From the NCBI RefSeq assembly GCF_020687685.1, contig NZ_JAJEWM010000001.1, positions 806,001 through 870,000 on the forward strand: a stretch of DNA of 64,000 nt. Direction: 5' to 3'. Numbering within the stretch: position 1 is the first letter of the stretch; each line of letters begins with the position of its first letter. Source of the stretch: Tessaracoccus sp. OS52 (GTDB lineage Bacteria > Actinomycetota > Actinomycetes > Propionibacteriales > Propionibacteriaceae). The notes under the pieces are model-generated. The model saw only the letters and a program-made list of their open reading frames with translations. It searched no databases and was not told the origin of the DNA. The translations under genes and the position numbers were made by a program. Shown one piece after another: positions 1 through 7,665 of the stretch.

Positions 1-523
1 GAACGGTGAAGCCGGCCCGGGTGGCGTAGTGGTGGAGGTTGTCCCACATGCCTTCGGGGGCGTGCCCGCTGAGATGGGTGGTCGGGTGGTCGGCCTGGGG
101 GAGTGGGGGGCCGTCGGTCTGGGATATGTCGAAGACGCTGGCGGGTTTGACGCCCACGATCTCGCGTTTGGTGTTGCCTGCGGCGTCCAGGACCGGGGCG
201 CCGTCGGGTGTGGTGAGGGGTTTGGTGACCGGCGCCATAATCGTGATCGCCTTCTCGCCTCTTCGGACTTGGCGGCCGATGGCCTGCCAGGCGCGGTAGC
301 CGGCGACCCGGGTGGCATCCGGGTCTTGCATGGCGATCAGGAGCTGGTTCCGGAAGGAGTAAGTGTGGAAGTTCCGCGCTACCTGCAGCCACGCGAGCCA
401 GGCGTCGGACTGCATCAGCTGCTGGAGCCCGGTGGCCAGCTGGGCCTGGAGGGCTTGGAGCTTTTCCTCGCGTTGGGCCGTGAACCGAGCCTGGTCGTGG
501 TCGCTCAGCTGTCGGCGGGTCAC
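1..523 (-). CDS. ArdC-like antirestriction / ssDNA-binding protein, cut by window edge
   Basis: The gene starts at GTG 523 and runs off the left edge, so only the first 174 residues are visible. They contain a helical N-terminus, then the stretch ARNFHTYSFRNQLLIAMQ and the segment around GYRAWQAIGRQVRRGEKAI. This layout (helices, SxxNxxLI, then a W..GR.V..GE.aI turn) is that of the N-terminal ssDNA-binding domain of ArdC/LtrC-type antirestriction proteins found on conjugative elements. The family is known to protect entering single-stranded DNA; that role here is inferred. The start overlaps the stop of the 55-residue upstream gene by four bases (GTGA), so the two are translationally coupled. 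The C-terminal metallopeptidase-like part, if present, is outside the window. Confidence 0.75.
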   Translation of the reverse strand, partial: MTRRQLSDHDQARFTAQREEKLQALQAQLATGLQQLMQSDAWLAWLQVARNFHTYSFRNQLLIAMQDPDATRVAGYRAWQAIGRQVRRGEKAITIMAPVTKPLTTPDGAPVLDAAGNTKREIVGVKPASVFDISQTDGPPLPQADHPTTHLSGHAPEGMWDNLHHYATRAGFTV

Positions 524-687
524 AGCTGCTCCAGCAGCTCGGAAGCGGTGGTTCGCAGCGCCGCGATTTCCGCCGGGTCTCCACCACCGGTTTCCTGCTC
601 TTCTATCTGGAGCAGGACGTCTTCCAGCACCACAAGCACGTCACTGTCCAGTTCGTGCGGTTCCGTCTCCGATTCGAGTTCTCCCAT
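520..687 (-). CDS. Small acidic protein coupled to ardC-like gene
   Basis: A 55-residue acidic, probably helical protein starting MGELESETEPHELDSD. I do not recognise the family. ATG 687 is chosen because the protein has a coherent acidic composition from there and a GGGG stretch lies six bases upstream; an upstream in-frame extension to 753 looks like translated leader. Its TGA overlaps the GTG of the ArdC-like gene, which supports it being a real cistron. A role as an accessory of the conjugative element is inferred from position only. Confidence 0.5.
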   Translation of the reverse strand: MGELESETEPHELDSDVLVVLEDVLLQIEEQETGGGDPAEIAALRTTASELLEQL

Positions 688-1117
688 GCCCCTATAGCGC
701 CGCCGAGTCACCGCTGAGGCGCAGATGGATGTCCCGGTCACGCCACAACCCACCTCCGGTGGCCCATCTCAGGTGACCGCGAGCACCTCACCGGACCCGG
801 GGCAGTAATGAGGAAACCCACCATGAGCCAGCGCACCCGCCGGAACCTCCCACCCGCGCCGCGGAACAAAGTCGAAGGAGGGGCTGCGATCAGCCCGTCC
901 GGAGGGGGAGGTCTACCTACACGGACGGGGGGCGGGTGGATCGTCAGGCCGGGCAGTACGCGCCTCGCTGCTGTCGCGGCGGCATGGAGCACGATCCTTG
1001 CTGCCCGGCCAGCCGCAACCGGGCACGGATGCCGTTGTGCACAAGTCGGCCGACCTGACGTCCACGACGACGTCGACGACATGGTGAAGGTGAACCAAAC
1101 CCAAGAAGGGAAAGTCC
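688..1117. promoter_or_regulatory. Divergent intergenic region with nested inverted repeat
   Basis: About 430 bases separate the leftward ArdC-like operon from the rightward sigma-factor operon, so both promoters must lie here. No convincing gene is seen. The clearest structure is a nested inverted repeat: CCCGTCCG at 894-901 pairs with CGGACGGG at 922-929, and inside it AGGT pairs with ACCT. It has no T-run on either strand. It could be a regulatory RNA structure, a protein-binding dyad or part of a transfer origin; nothing visible decides among these. Confidence 0.4.
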
Positions 1118-1447
1118 ATGACCACCACCACAGCTTCCGACGAAGCGGTCGAGCGCACCTATCTGTTGCTGAGGCACGCGTCCATGATGCTGCTTCGAGC
1201 GGACGGGGAGGACCTGGACACAGTCCCTCAGTTCGGCATCGCGTCCCTTCACCTCGAGGTCCTGGCATTGGTGCCCCGCCACCGTCTCCTGGTCATCGAG
1301 CACCCGGCGACGCTGACTGAGACGGTCGAACTCGCAGCCCAACAGACCGCTGCTTGGGACCACTCCACCCTGTCGCCCGAGTCCAAGGGCGTCGCCGCGG
1401 CCATCGCCGAGATCCGGCAGGCAATCACCGATTCGGGCCGACCGTGA
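1118..1447 (+). CDS. Hypothetical protein upstream of sigma-like gene
   Basis: A 109-residue protein starting MTTTTASDEAVERTYLLL, with a ribosome-binding site AAGAAGGGAAAG just upstream of ATG 1118. It looks mainly helical (ERTYLLLRHASMMLLRADGE, then several Ala/Glu/Leu-rich helices near the end) and has no signal peptide, membrane segment or catalytic motif that I recognise. Its stop overlaps the GTG start of the following sigma-like gene (GTGA at 1444-1447). This tight coupling suggests a partner or regulator of that protein, for example an anti-sigma-like component, but this is inference from arrangement alone. Confidence 0.65.
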   Translation: MTTTTASDEAVERTYLLLRHASMMLLRADGEDLDTVPQFGIASLHLEVLALVPRHRLLVIEHPATLTETVELAAQQTAAWDHSTLSPESKGVAAAIAEIRQAITDSGRP

Positions 1448-3255
1448 CCGGCCCCTTCCACGACGCCCTGGGCCTGGCCACGGCGAGCGTGAACGGTGAC
1501 GGGCCGACAGTGACGCAATGGTCGACCGTGGCCGTGGCTTGCGCCCACGCCTTCAACGCCCTCACGATCCGCGACGAAGCAGTCACATCCGCTGCAGCGA
1601 TCGCAACCCTCATCGGCCCGAGAGGAGAATGGGGTCCCATGGCCCGGGCGATTCTCGCGGCGTCGAGTTCCACCGTCGGCGGCGAGGAGAGGGAAGCAGC
1701 CCACTCGGAGGGGCGGAGGGCGTTGTGGTTCGCCACGCATGCCGCCGCCCGCAGCGCCCGAGGCGTCACGCGCACCCTTCTCGCGGGCGTAGAGAGAGAG
1801 CTCTCGCCCAGTTCTATCGCGACGATCGAACTGGAACCGGCACTGTTGCGCTGGCAGGCCATGGTGGCCACTGCGGGCCACCCCAGCCGGCAACCCTCCG
1901 CGCAAGTACTCACCGCCATCACACTGGTTCAGCTTCGACTCCTCAAACACACACAAGAACTCTTCAGGAAGGTGGAGCTTTCCAACGACGGCGCCGCAGC
2001 GATGAACCGGCTCACTACCCGGACGGAGGCCAGCGCCAGCGCGTGGCAGCAGATAGCCCAGAACCTTTACGACACCATCCTTGAACCCCCGGCCGATGCG
2101 GACACAGACACCATCAGAGGGCTGGCGGCCGCCTCCGCCTCACTCCGCACCGCCCTGGCAACGAACACCCCCGCCAGCGCGCAACTCGATGCCCTTCTCC
2201 AGACTGGTTTCGGCGGCAATCTCGTCGCCAGCCTCGTAGCCGCTTCCCCCGGCCTCCGGGGATCCTCCGAAGCGGTCATGGCGGCGCACGAACTGGAACT
2301 AACCGCCGACCCGCTCACCAACCGCCGCTTCGGAGACCGGTTCCAAGACATCCAACCGCAGGCCACTCCACCAGCCAACGGATCGACACCTGCCACAACA
2401 CGCAAGGCGACTTCGCTGACGGAGTCACCAAGCGGGGACGCGAAGGGGCGTTCCGGGATCCATTCAGAGCCGATCCTCCTCACGAGGGAGGTCGAAATGG
2501 GGCTGGCAAGACGACGCGACGTCGGGATCCTCGCCGAAGCCGCCCTCCGCGGCGATCCCGACGCGCGTGCCATCACCAGCACAGCCTCCGAACAGGAGTT
2601 GATAGCGCTGGTCGCCGACGGCCGCAACGCCCTGAGCCAGATGGTGATCTCTGTCGTCCCCGCGATGCAGTCACAGCATCACGGGATCCCGCGCCGTTTG
2701 ATGGCCGATGCGATGCAGAACGCGGCACTCGACGTCACCAAGGCCGCTGCCGAGTGGGATCCCGCCAAGGCACGCTGGCTGAGCTACGCCATCCGCGTGT
2801 CGAATTGGGCGGCAGCACACTCCAGACGTGACGTGGAGAATCTTCCGATCCCCAGCGAAATGAACGACGTCAGCCTCAACCGCCGCGTGAACACCAACTC
2901 ACCCGTGCCCGAGCCGCCGGAGGCTCTCGAACAGCGGCGTGACCGCTCCGAACACAAGCACCTGGTTCACCAGATCGAACAGTTGGTCCCCGACCAGCTC
3001 ACCCCCGTCGTCGCGGCCGTGCTGCTCGCCCGACACGGCCTCGACGGCAAGCCAGCCCGGACAAACCAGGAGATCAGCGAGGAACTCGGAATGTCGCGGA
3101 CCAGCGTTGAACGGTACTACCACCAAGCTCTGACCCTGGTCCGCCAACTCGTTCCCGCTCCTCACCCCACCGCAACCGAGGACGCAGGGACTCGCGCGGC
3201 GCCGCGGCGCAACCATCGCCGGCAACCACCACCGTCGAGCGCGCAGGCGAGGTGA
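1444..3255 (+). CDS. Sigma-70-like factor with long N-terminal extension
   Basis: A 603-residue protein. GTG 1444 is chosen because it overlaps the upstream stop (GTGA). Residues 1 to about 340 are Ala-rich, helical and unlike any family I know. From about residue 345 the sequence follows sigma-70 order: LLTREVEMGLARRRDVGIL resembles region 1.2; then a region 2-like segment with helices around RNALSQMVISVV and WDPAKARWLSYAIRVSNW, matching the usual FD..KG..FSTYA..WI pattern in spacing; then a region 4-like helix-turn-helix at about 539-563 (NQEISEELGMSRTSVERYY). The 2.4 promoter-melting aromatics are only partly kept, so promoter choice may be unusual. Likely directs or modulates transcription of the conjugative element. 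The basic, Pro/Arg-rich tail is probably disordered. Confidence 0.7.
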   Translation: MTGPFHDALGLATASVNGDGPTVTQWSTVAVACAHAFNALTIRDEAVTSAAAIATLIGPRGEWGPMARAILAASSSTVGGEEREAAHSEGRRALWFATHAAARSARGVTRTLLAGVERELSPSSIATIELEPALLRWQAMVATAGHPSRQPSAQVLTAITLVQLRLLKHTQELFRKVELSNDGAAAMNRLTTRTEASASAWQQIAQNLYDTILEPPADADTDTIRGLAAASASLRTALATNTPASAQLDALLQTGFGGNLVASLVAASPGLRGSSEAVMAAHELELTADPLTNRRFGDRFQDIQPQATPPANGSTPATTRKATSLTESPSGDAKGRSGIHSEPILLTREVEMGLARRRDVGILAEAALRGDPDARAITSTASEQELIALVADGRNALSQMVISVVPAMQSQHHGIPRRLMADAMQNAALDVTKAAAEWDPAKARWLSYAIRVSNWAAAHSRRDVENLPIPSEMNDVSLNRRVNTNSPVPEPPEALEQRRDRSEHKHLVHQIEQLVPDQLTPVVAAVLLARHGLDGKPARTNQEISEELGMSRTSVERYYHQALTLVRQLVPAPHPTATEDAGTRAAPRRNHRRQPPPSSAQAR

Positions 3256-3591
3256 CATCGGCGGTGTCGAGACTAAGCGCCAACGTGAAGATCGAGACTA
3301 AGCCCCAACGTCAAGACCCCCGTCCACTACCTGCCCAGTACCCCCGCTTCATCCAGCGATGGCGGCGGTTGCCCGGTGGTCGTCCAACGAACTGCCCCTC
3401 GGCGGTTCGCGCGTCGGGACAGGCGGCTCTAGACCGGAACAACACCACCGATCGGGAGAGCCTCAATGTAGGAAGGGGGAAGGATCGAGGCCGGTGCCTC
3501 GATCTGTTGTGAAACGGCATCAGGGTGCTGCCATGCGAATCTCACGCGTAGCACTTCTTCCCAGGAACCTTCACAATCGTGGCCTGTCCTC
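3256..3591. other. Gene-free interval holding IS21-like end repeats
   Basis: This 336-base interval lies between the convergent sigma-like and Abi_C-type genes. I see no supported gene. Its left part holds a tandem pair of 24-base repeats listed separately. No strong terminator hairpin for either neighbour is evident. Confidence 0.5.
3265..3315 (+). repeat. Tandem 24-bp repeat, possible solitary IS21-family end
   Basis: Two direct copies, 3267-3290 and 3292-3315, share 22 of 24 bases (TCGAGACTAAGCGCCAACGT in copy one, TCGAGACTAAGCCCCAACGT in copy two). The pair is preceded by TG, giving TGTCGAGAC. IS21-family elements begin with TG and carry repeated transposase-binding sites just inside their ends, so this looks like one end of such an element whose istA/istB genes are gone. 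No matching opposite end or transposase fragment was found nearby, so the assignment is tentative. Confidence 0.4.
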
Positions 3592-4440
3592 TTATGAGTC
3601 CAGCAGCATCCCGGCGAGGAGTGCGGTCGTCCGTGCAACAAGGCGCCCCTCTGCAGGCGTTAGAGATCCGGAGCGATTGGGTTCGTCCGGACGTCCATGA
3701 CCGGTGCCTGCATCATTGCGCAGACGGTTGACGGCGAGACCCAACATGAAAAGACACTGTTGAAGGTGTTTATGGGGATTTGAGTGGAGGTGCGTGCTGA
3801 GGTCCGGCGCGATCTCGAGCCCAAGTGCCGTGAACGCCGCCGCAAGAGTGACGGGAAAGCTGCTGTCACGGCCGCTGACGGCGTACGACCCTTGCTTCTC
3901 GATGAGTACATGACGGGCGGCTGCCTCATCGAGTTCCTTTCCGGTGCCGATTTGGAGCGGGGCATCGTCAGGGTTGAGGTTAACGCGGTTGATGTACGCC
4001 TTGAGAACGGCTGATACCTCTGTTCCGCTGAGGTTGTCGATGACCGTCTGGTGGAGGACGCCGTCAGTGGTCAAGGTGTACCCAGCCCTGCTGAGAGCGG
4101 CCTGCAATCGAGATACCTTGTCAGTACCTGCAAAAGTGTCCAAGTTGGGTGTGAACATCCCATCCGCACGCAGGAGCGCCACTAGATGCTCGCAGAGTCG
4201 GAGCCCTGCAGTTGGATCCTGATCCTCGGCGTACATCAGTATCTGACGGATTCTCTTTGTCTTGCCGATAGTGCCGCCTTCCGGCGAGCGTCCCGAGGGC
4301 GCTGGATCTCCGGTCCGCAAGCCAAAGCGCTCGACTGCGCGATCCAACTCGTCGTGAGAGGGGCCTTGGCCACGATCAAAGAAGCTGCCGAGCACAGATC
4401 CGATTTCAATCAAGCTCATCCTGGTACCCCTATCGGTCAC
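3592..4440 (-). CDS. Abi_C-type protein with HEPN-like RxxxxxxH motif
   Basis: A 282-residue soluble protein, third gene of a minus-strand operon. The C-terminal part contains LRNDAGTGHGR: the R241-x6-H248 pair inside a helix-turn matches the conserved RN..G.GHG signature of the abortive-infection C-terminal domain, a HEPN-like fold often acting as an RNase or toxin. The N-terminal ~90 residues (helical) and a middle part around LSRAGYTLTTDGVL are typical of Abi_C proteins but have no assigned function. Its start overlaps the stop of the XRE-ImmA gene by 11 bases; ATG 4419 is an alternative start. Likely a toxic effector controlled by the two upstream genes; the target is not deducible. Confidence 0.7.
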   Translation of the reverse strand: MTDRGTRMSLIEIGSVLGSFFDRGQGPSHDELDRAVERFGLRTGDPAPSGRSPEGGTIGKTKRIRQILMYAEDQDPTAGLRLCEHLVALLRADGMFTPNLDTFAGTDKVSRLQAALSRAGYTLTTDGVLHQTVIDNLSGTEVSAVLKAYINRVNLNPDDAPLQIGTGKELDEAAARHVLIEKQGSYAVSGRDSSFPVTLAAAFTALGLEIAPDLSTHLHSNPHKHLQQCLFMLGLAVNRLRNDAGTGHGRPDEPNRSGSLTPAEGRLVARTTALLAGMLLDS

Positions 4441-5617
4441 GGTTTCGTGTCAGATGGACTACCTCTGCAAGGTGTCCCGCTGGTGTTTGGGAGAGCTCCG
4501 AGCCGTTCGGTTCCAGTCGGATTACCGTTGAACTGCCGTGATCCCACATCGCCCAACCGGCGATGTAGCGGAAATTCAGCCCATGGTGGCCGGCGGCGCG
4601 GTGCATACTCTCCTCCAAATCCTTGCTTGGGAAAGCCCTTGAGAGCGCCTTGCCGAACCAGACGGCTCCCTCAGTGGACACCTCGACGGGCTCATTCCGG
4701 TTCCAGCCTCGGGCAGAGATTTGACGGTACAGACTGCGCGCGTGATCATCGTCGATGACATTCAGGTGACGGAATCTGGTCACCAGCATCTTGATTGCCA
4801 CCCCCCAGGTCGTCTTCAGCTTCTGCAGCGCTCCCAAGGTGACGCGGGAACCAGATGCCTGCCAGTCGTCCAGGAGGGGAGCGGCGGGGGTGAGAAAGGC
4901 GGCCGCGAATCGGTGGGCCTGCTTCTCGAGCCTCTTACCCTCTTCGGGGGTACGCGGTGGCGGCAGCTCCGAGTGCAAGGCCAGATGACCCAGCTCATGG
5001 GCGACGGTAAACCGTTGACGATCCCCGGGGACGCCTGCCCGTCCGGGCCCGGCAACCCTGATGATGGGCCTCCCGTCGATCCGTTGAGATAGCCCTAGAT
5101 GCCTGCCCAACTCTGACTCCATCGGCAAGACCGTGACACCGACCCGCTCGGAAGCTCGGATGACGTTCCGGACGACACCGCCTTCCGGAACGCCCGCCGC
5201 AGTTCGGACCTCCCCAGCGAACTCCTCGATCGCATCGTCATCGTTTGCGTCACCGGTCATGAGGGGAAGGCTGTCTGGAACCGGCTGCAGCCCGACGGCG
5301 TCCACAAACTCATGAGCCAGCAGGTTGTCAGCCAGTACTCTGTCGACCACCTTCGCGGAAGCGTCCGCGTAGGCCCGGAGCCAGGGCTTGGTCGACACCC
5401 CGTCGAAACCCGACCGACTTAGGTAGCCGGTCGTGCATCCAAGACAGTCTGCCAATTCATTCAGTAACCCTTCATCTGGGGCAAGCCGTCCGGTCTCGAG
5501 CTTCGACACTACGGCGTTTCCGGACACGCCCAGCTGTCGGCTCAAGTCAGTCTGCGACAGCCCGGTGGCCATTCTCAGACGACGTACACGTTCTCCTAGG
5601 GAGGCGCTATCTATCAC
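4430..5617 (-). CDS. XRE helix-turn-helix / ImmA-IrrE metallopeptidase fusion
   Basis: A 395-residue regulator-protease. Residues 8-66 form an XRE helix-turn-helix (GLSQTDLSRQLGVSGNAVVS then KLETGR). A central linker leads to an ImmA/IrrE zinc peptidase domain with HELGH at 207-211 and a following EKQAHRFAAAFLTP helix that supplies the third ligand region, as in Bacillus ImmA and Deinococcus IrrE. GTG 5617 is chosen: GAGGTG lies eight bases upstream and the preceding gene stops seven bases before it. Family members cleave a repressor or antitoxin when triggered by stress. Here the enzyme carries its own DNA-binding domain and is encoded between an unknown protein and an Abi_C effector, suggesting a sensor-switch of a toxin or defence operon. 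Confidence 0.85.
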   Translation of the reverse strand: MIDSASLGERVRRLRMATGLSQTDLSRQLGVSGNAVVSKLETGRLAPDEGLLNELADCLGCTTGYLSRSGFDGVSTKPWLRAYADASAKVVDRVLADNLLAHEFVDAVGLQPVPDSLPLMTGDANDDDAIEEFAGEVRTAAGVPEGGVVRNVIRASERVGVTVLPMESELGRHLGLSQRIDGRPIIRVAGPGRAGVPGDRQRFTVAHELGHLALHSELPPPRTPEEGKRLEKQAHRFAAAFLTPAAPLLDDWQASGSRVTLGALQKLKTTWGVAIKMLVTRFRHLNVIDDDHARSLYRQISARGWNRNEPVEVSTEGAVWFGKALSRAFPSKDLEESMHRAAGHHGLNFRYIAGWAMWDHGSSTVIRLEPNGSELSQTPAGHLAEVVHLTRNRDR

Positions 5618-5624
5618 TTCGATG

Positions 5625-6221
5625 TCACCTCGCAACCTCTGGCTGGTTGCCCCAGCCGAACAGACCCTCGTCGTAGCCGGGGAGATGGTCCTCCTCGTCC
5701 GAGTGGAAGCGCCCGTCGTCAGGCGGCGCAGTCCGGGCCAGCACGATGGGCGTCCCGAGCAGCAAGTGACCCACCTTCGCGGCGGTGGATCCGAGAACTT
5801 CGGCGACGAACACTTCGTCGATCGTTCGTAGCGGTGAGACCGTGTAACCGAAGACCCATTGCTCCTCCGCAAAGAGGGGGTCAGGTTCGGTGCACGAAGT
5901 AAGAAGGCCCGAATTTGGTCCGACAAGCATCTCAAACTCGCCGGACTCGTCGTTCCTTGTTGCCTTCTTGACGCGGTACTTACGGAACACGTGATCATCC
6001 GACCACACGAGGTCGAACCCTCCGAGGGTGGAGGCAAGTGGAAGCCGTACCTCGCCTCCAGATGAACGTGCAGCGTGCACCACCAGACTTCGGACCATCT
6101 CGCTCGTTATGTGCTGCGTTTCCCGGTAAGCGGGGTGCAGTTCCAGCGCCTTGTCGATCGTATGGAGGTAACTCTCTACCTCTTCGCGGATGGCATCAGC
6201 CACCGAGTGCAGACCGTCCAT
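5625..6221 (-). CDS. Unknown protein, first gene of XRE-ImmA/Abi_C operon
   Basis: A 198-residue soluble protein beginning MDGLHSVADAIREEVESYL. I do not recognise a named family. It has an N-terminal helical part, a beta-rich middle (VRLPLASTLGGFDLVWSDD) and a C-terminal part with LRTIDEVFVAEVLGSTAAKV and GHLLLG. ATG 6221 is preferred since AGGTGAGG precedes it; ATG 6245, six bases after the -10 box, could give a leaderless form eight residues longer. It is followed after seven bases by the XRE-ImmA gene. A plausible role is the sensor, antitoxin or protease substrate of that system; this is inferred only from operon order. Confidence 0.65.
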   Translation of the reverse strand: MDGLHSVADAIREEVESYLHTIDKALELHPAYRETQHITSEMVRSLVVHAARSSGGEVRLPLASTLGGFDLVWSDDHVFRKYRVKKATRNDESGEFEMLVGPNSGLLTSCTEPDPLFAEEQWVFGYTVSPLRTIDEVFVAEVLGSTAAKVGHLLLGTPIVLARTAPPDDGRFHSDEEDHLPGYDEGLFGWGNQPEVAR

Positions 6222-6243
6222 CTCCGCCTCACCTAAAGGGTGC

Positions 6244-6280
6244 ATACTGAAATAGTATTCATGGGTTTGCTACATGTCAA
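6244..6280 (-). promoter_or_regulatory. Strong sigma-70 promoter with dyad operator
   Basis: On the minus strand TTGACA (6280-6275) is followed after exactly 17 bases by TACTAT (6257-6252). A dyad, ATACT-gaaat-AGTAT at 6244-6258, covers the -10 box and start region. A consensus promoter overlapped by a short palindrome is the usual design for autorepression by an XRE-domain protein, here the second gene of the operon it drives. Confidence 0.8.
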
Positions 6281-6654
6281 GCGACGCTGCCGAGGACTGG
6301 CCGGGTCGGGGCTCTCAAGAAGCAGAGTGGAGCATCGATGATTGACGGAGCCTCGATCCGGTCTTCGTTCCGATCTGCGATCGTTGCGACCACCGCGATC
6401 CGGGTGGTGTGGCTGACCCGTTTCCTGGTTCCCGCTGACTGGTCGTTCTCCCTACCGGTGCTGCGTTTCCACAGCATTCAGGCTCCACCCGGCACCTCCC
6501 GCTCGAACTCTCGGGGGTATGTTCTGCGGTCCTTGTCAACCGACTGTTGGGTTCGCGTACCCCTCGGGTTTCTCGCCGCGGGGGGTACGGAAAGGGTGAG
6601 GTCGGTGGGGGAGTCTCCAGCCACGAGATCAGTCGAGCTGGAGGGACCGTTGTC
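6281..6654. other. Gene-free interval upstream of second sigma-like gene
   Basis: About 370 bases between the divergent XRE operon promoter and the sigma-like gene at 6655. I see no supported gene. Reading frames that extend the downstream gene through here lack ribosome-binding sites and normal composition. It presumably contains the promoter of the conjugation operon, but I cannot point to convincing boxes. Confidence 0.4.
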
Positions 6655-7428
6655 ATGTGCGTGCGACAGGCGTTGGGTATCGCGGGGTTGGTTGAGGAGG
6701 CTGATGCTTCCTGGCTGGAGTGGACTGCCTCGGAGGAGTGGGTTTCAGGGTTGGGGTCGGTGGCCGGGATGGTGGAGTGGCGCGATGGTGCTGGCCATGC
6801 CGAGATCGAGGCCGGGTTCCGGGCGTTGGGACGGCTGGTGCAGGAGCCGGGTTCGTCCCATCGGGCGGTGGCGGTGATGGCTCACCTGTTGGGGCCGGGG
6901 GTGGCTGCGTTGGCGGCTCGGCGGCGCCGCGGGGACGTGGACGCGGCGGAGGTGGAGTCGGTCGTCGCCGGCTACGTGTGGACCACGATCCTGGACTATC
7001 CGTGGCAGTCTCCTCCTGATTCCTGGATCCCGGCTGCTCTGCTGCGGTCGGTGGGCCGGGCGGTGGACAGGGAGTTCGGGTGGGGAGATCGCGGCGACGG
7101 CACCTGGCGGGAGCGGGTACACCTGCCGGCGGAGGACCTCGGACGGATCCCATCCATGTCGCATGGGGACCGGGCGTTGCAGGCCAGCGACGTCTACTGG
7201 TGGGCGCTGCGCGATGGTGGGGTGGCTGCTGCGGATCTGGATGTGTTGCTGCAGTTGGCGGTGATCGCCACCGATGAGGGGGTCACGAGCCGCACGAGCG
7301 CGGGGATCACGTCAAGGACAGCGTGCCAGCGGCTGGCGGAGGCGCGCGGCTTGACGGTCAACCAGGTCCAGTACCGGGCCCGGCAGACGTTGGGTGTGCT
7401 GCGCGAGGCCGCTGGGGTGCGGCGCTGA
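6655..7428 (+). CDS. Sigma-70-like regulator heading the conjugation cluster
   Basis: A 257-residue protein. ATG 6655 is chosen because GGAGGG lies nine bases upstream; an in-frame extension to 6547 looks untranslated. The middle resembles sigma region 2 (VMAHLLGPGVAALAARRRRG, then VESVVAGYVWTTILDYPW and LLRSVGRAVDREFGW), and the end carries a helix-turn-helix like region 4 (SRTACQRLAEARGLTVNQVQ followed by YRARQTLGVLREA). Similar divergent sigma-like proteins commonly sit at the head of actinobacterial integrative-element transfer operons. It is the second sigma-like gene on this element, distinct in size and sequence from the one at 1444. Probably controls transfer genes; experimental support is not visible. 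Confidence 0.65.
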   Translation: MCVRQALGIAGLVEEADASWLEWTASEEWVSGLGSVAGMVEWRDGAGHAEIEAGFRALGRLVQEPGSSHRAVAVMAHLLGPGVAALAARRRRGDVDAAEVESVVAGYVWTTILDYPWQSPPDSWIPAALLRSVGRAVDREFGWGDRGDGTWRERVHLPAEDLGRIPSMSHGDRALQASDVYWWALRDGGVAAADLDVLLQLAVIATDEGVTSRTSAGITSRTACQRLAEARGLTVNQVQYRARQTLGVLREAAGVRR

Positions 7429-7494
7429 GAGGACGGCGTGCGCGGTGCGGGGTGGCTGGGGGGCCTGTCTGGGGTGGGAAAGGAGGCCCCTGTG

Positions 7495-7665
7495 ATGGGT
7501 GCAACTGATGTGGCGGCGCTGATGGCTGAGGCGAGGCGGGACGCGGAGGCTGCCCGGCAGATCACCCGCTGGGCAGAGACGCTGCGTGCGGCTCACGAGG
7601 CCCGCACGATGCTGGCGCAGCTGCCACCGGCCGACCTGCGGGAAGCGCTGAGGGCAAGCCGATGA
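7495..7665 (+). CDS. Small helical protein
   Basis: A 56-residue, highly helical, charged protein (MGATDVAALMAEARRDAEAA...). GGAGG lies nine bases before ATG 7495 (a GTG sits directly before it). Its stop overlaps the ATG of the next gene by four bases. I do not recognise the family; it could be a small accessory of the DUF6668-like protein it is coupled to. Confidence 0.55.
   Translation: MGATDVAALMAEARRDAEAARQITRWAETLRAAHEARTMLAQLPPADLREALRASR

Noticed and set aside
808-1320. Long open frame over the divergent region and start of the sigma operon
   Set aside because: It has no ribosome-binding site, low-complexity basic composition and overlaps the better supported gene at 1118 in another frame.
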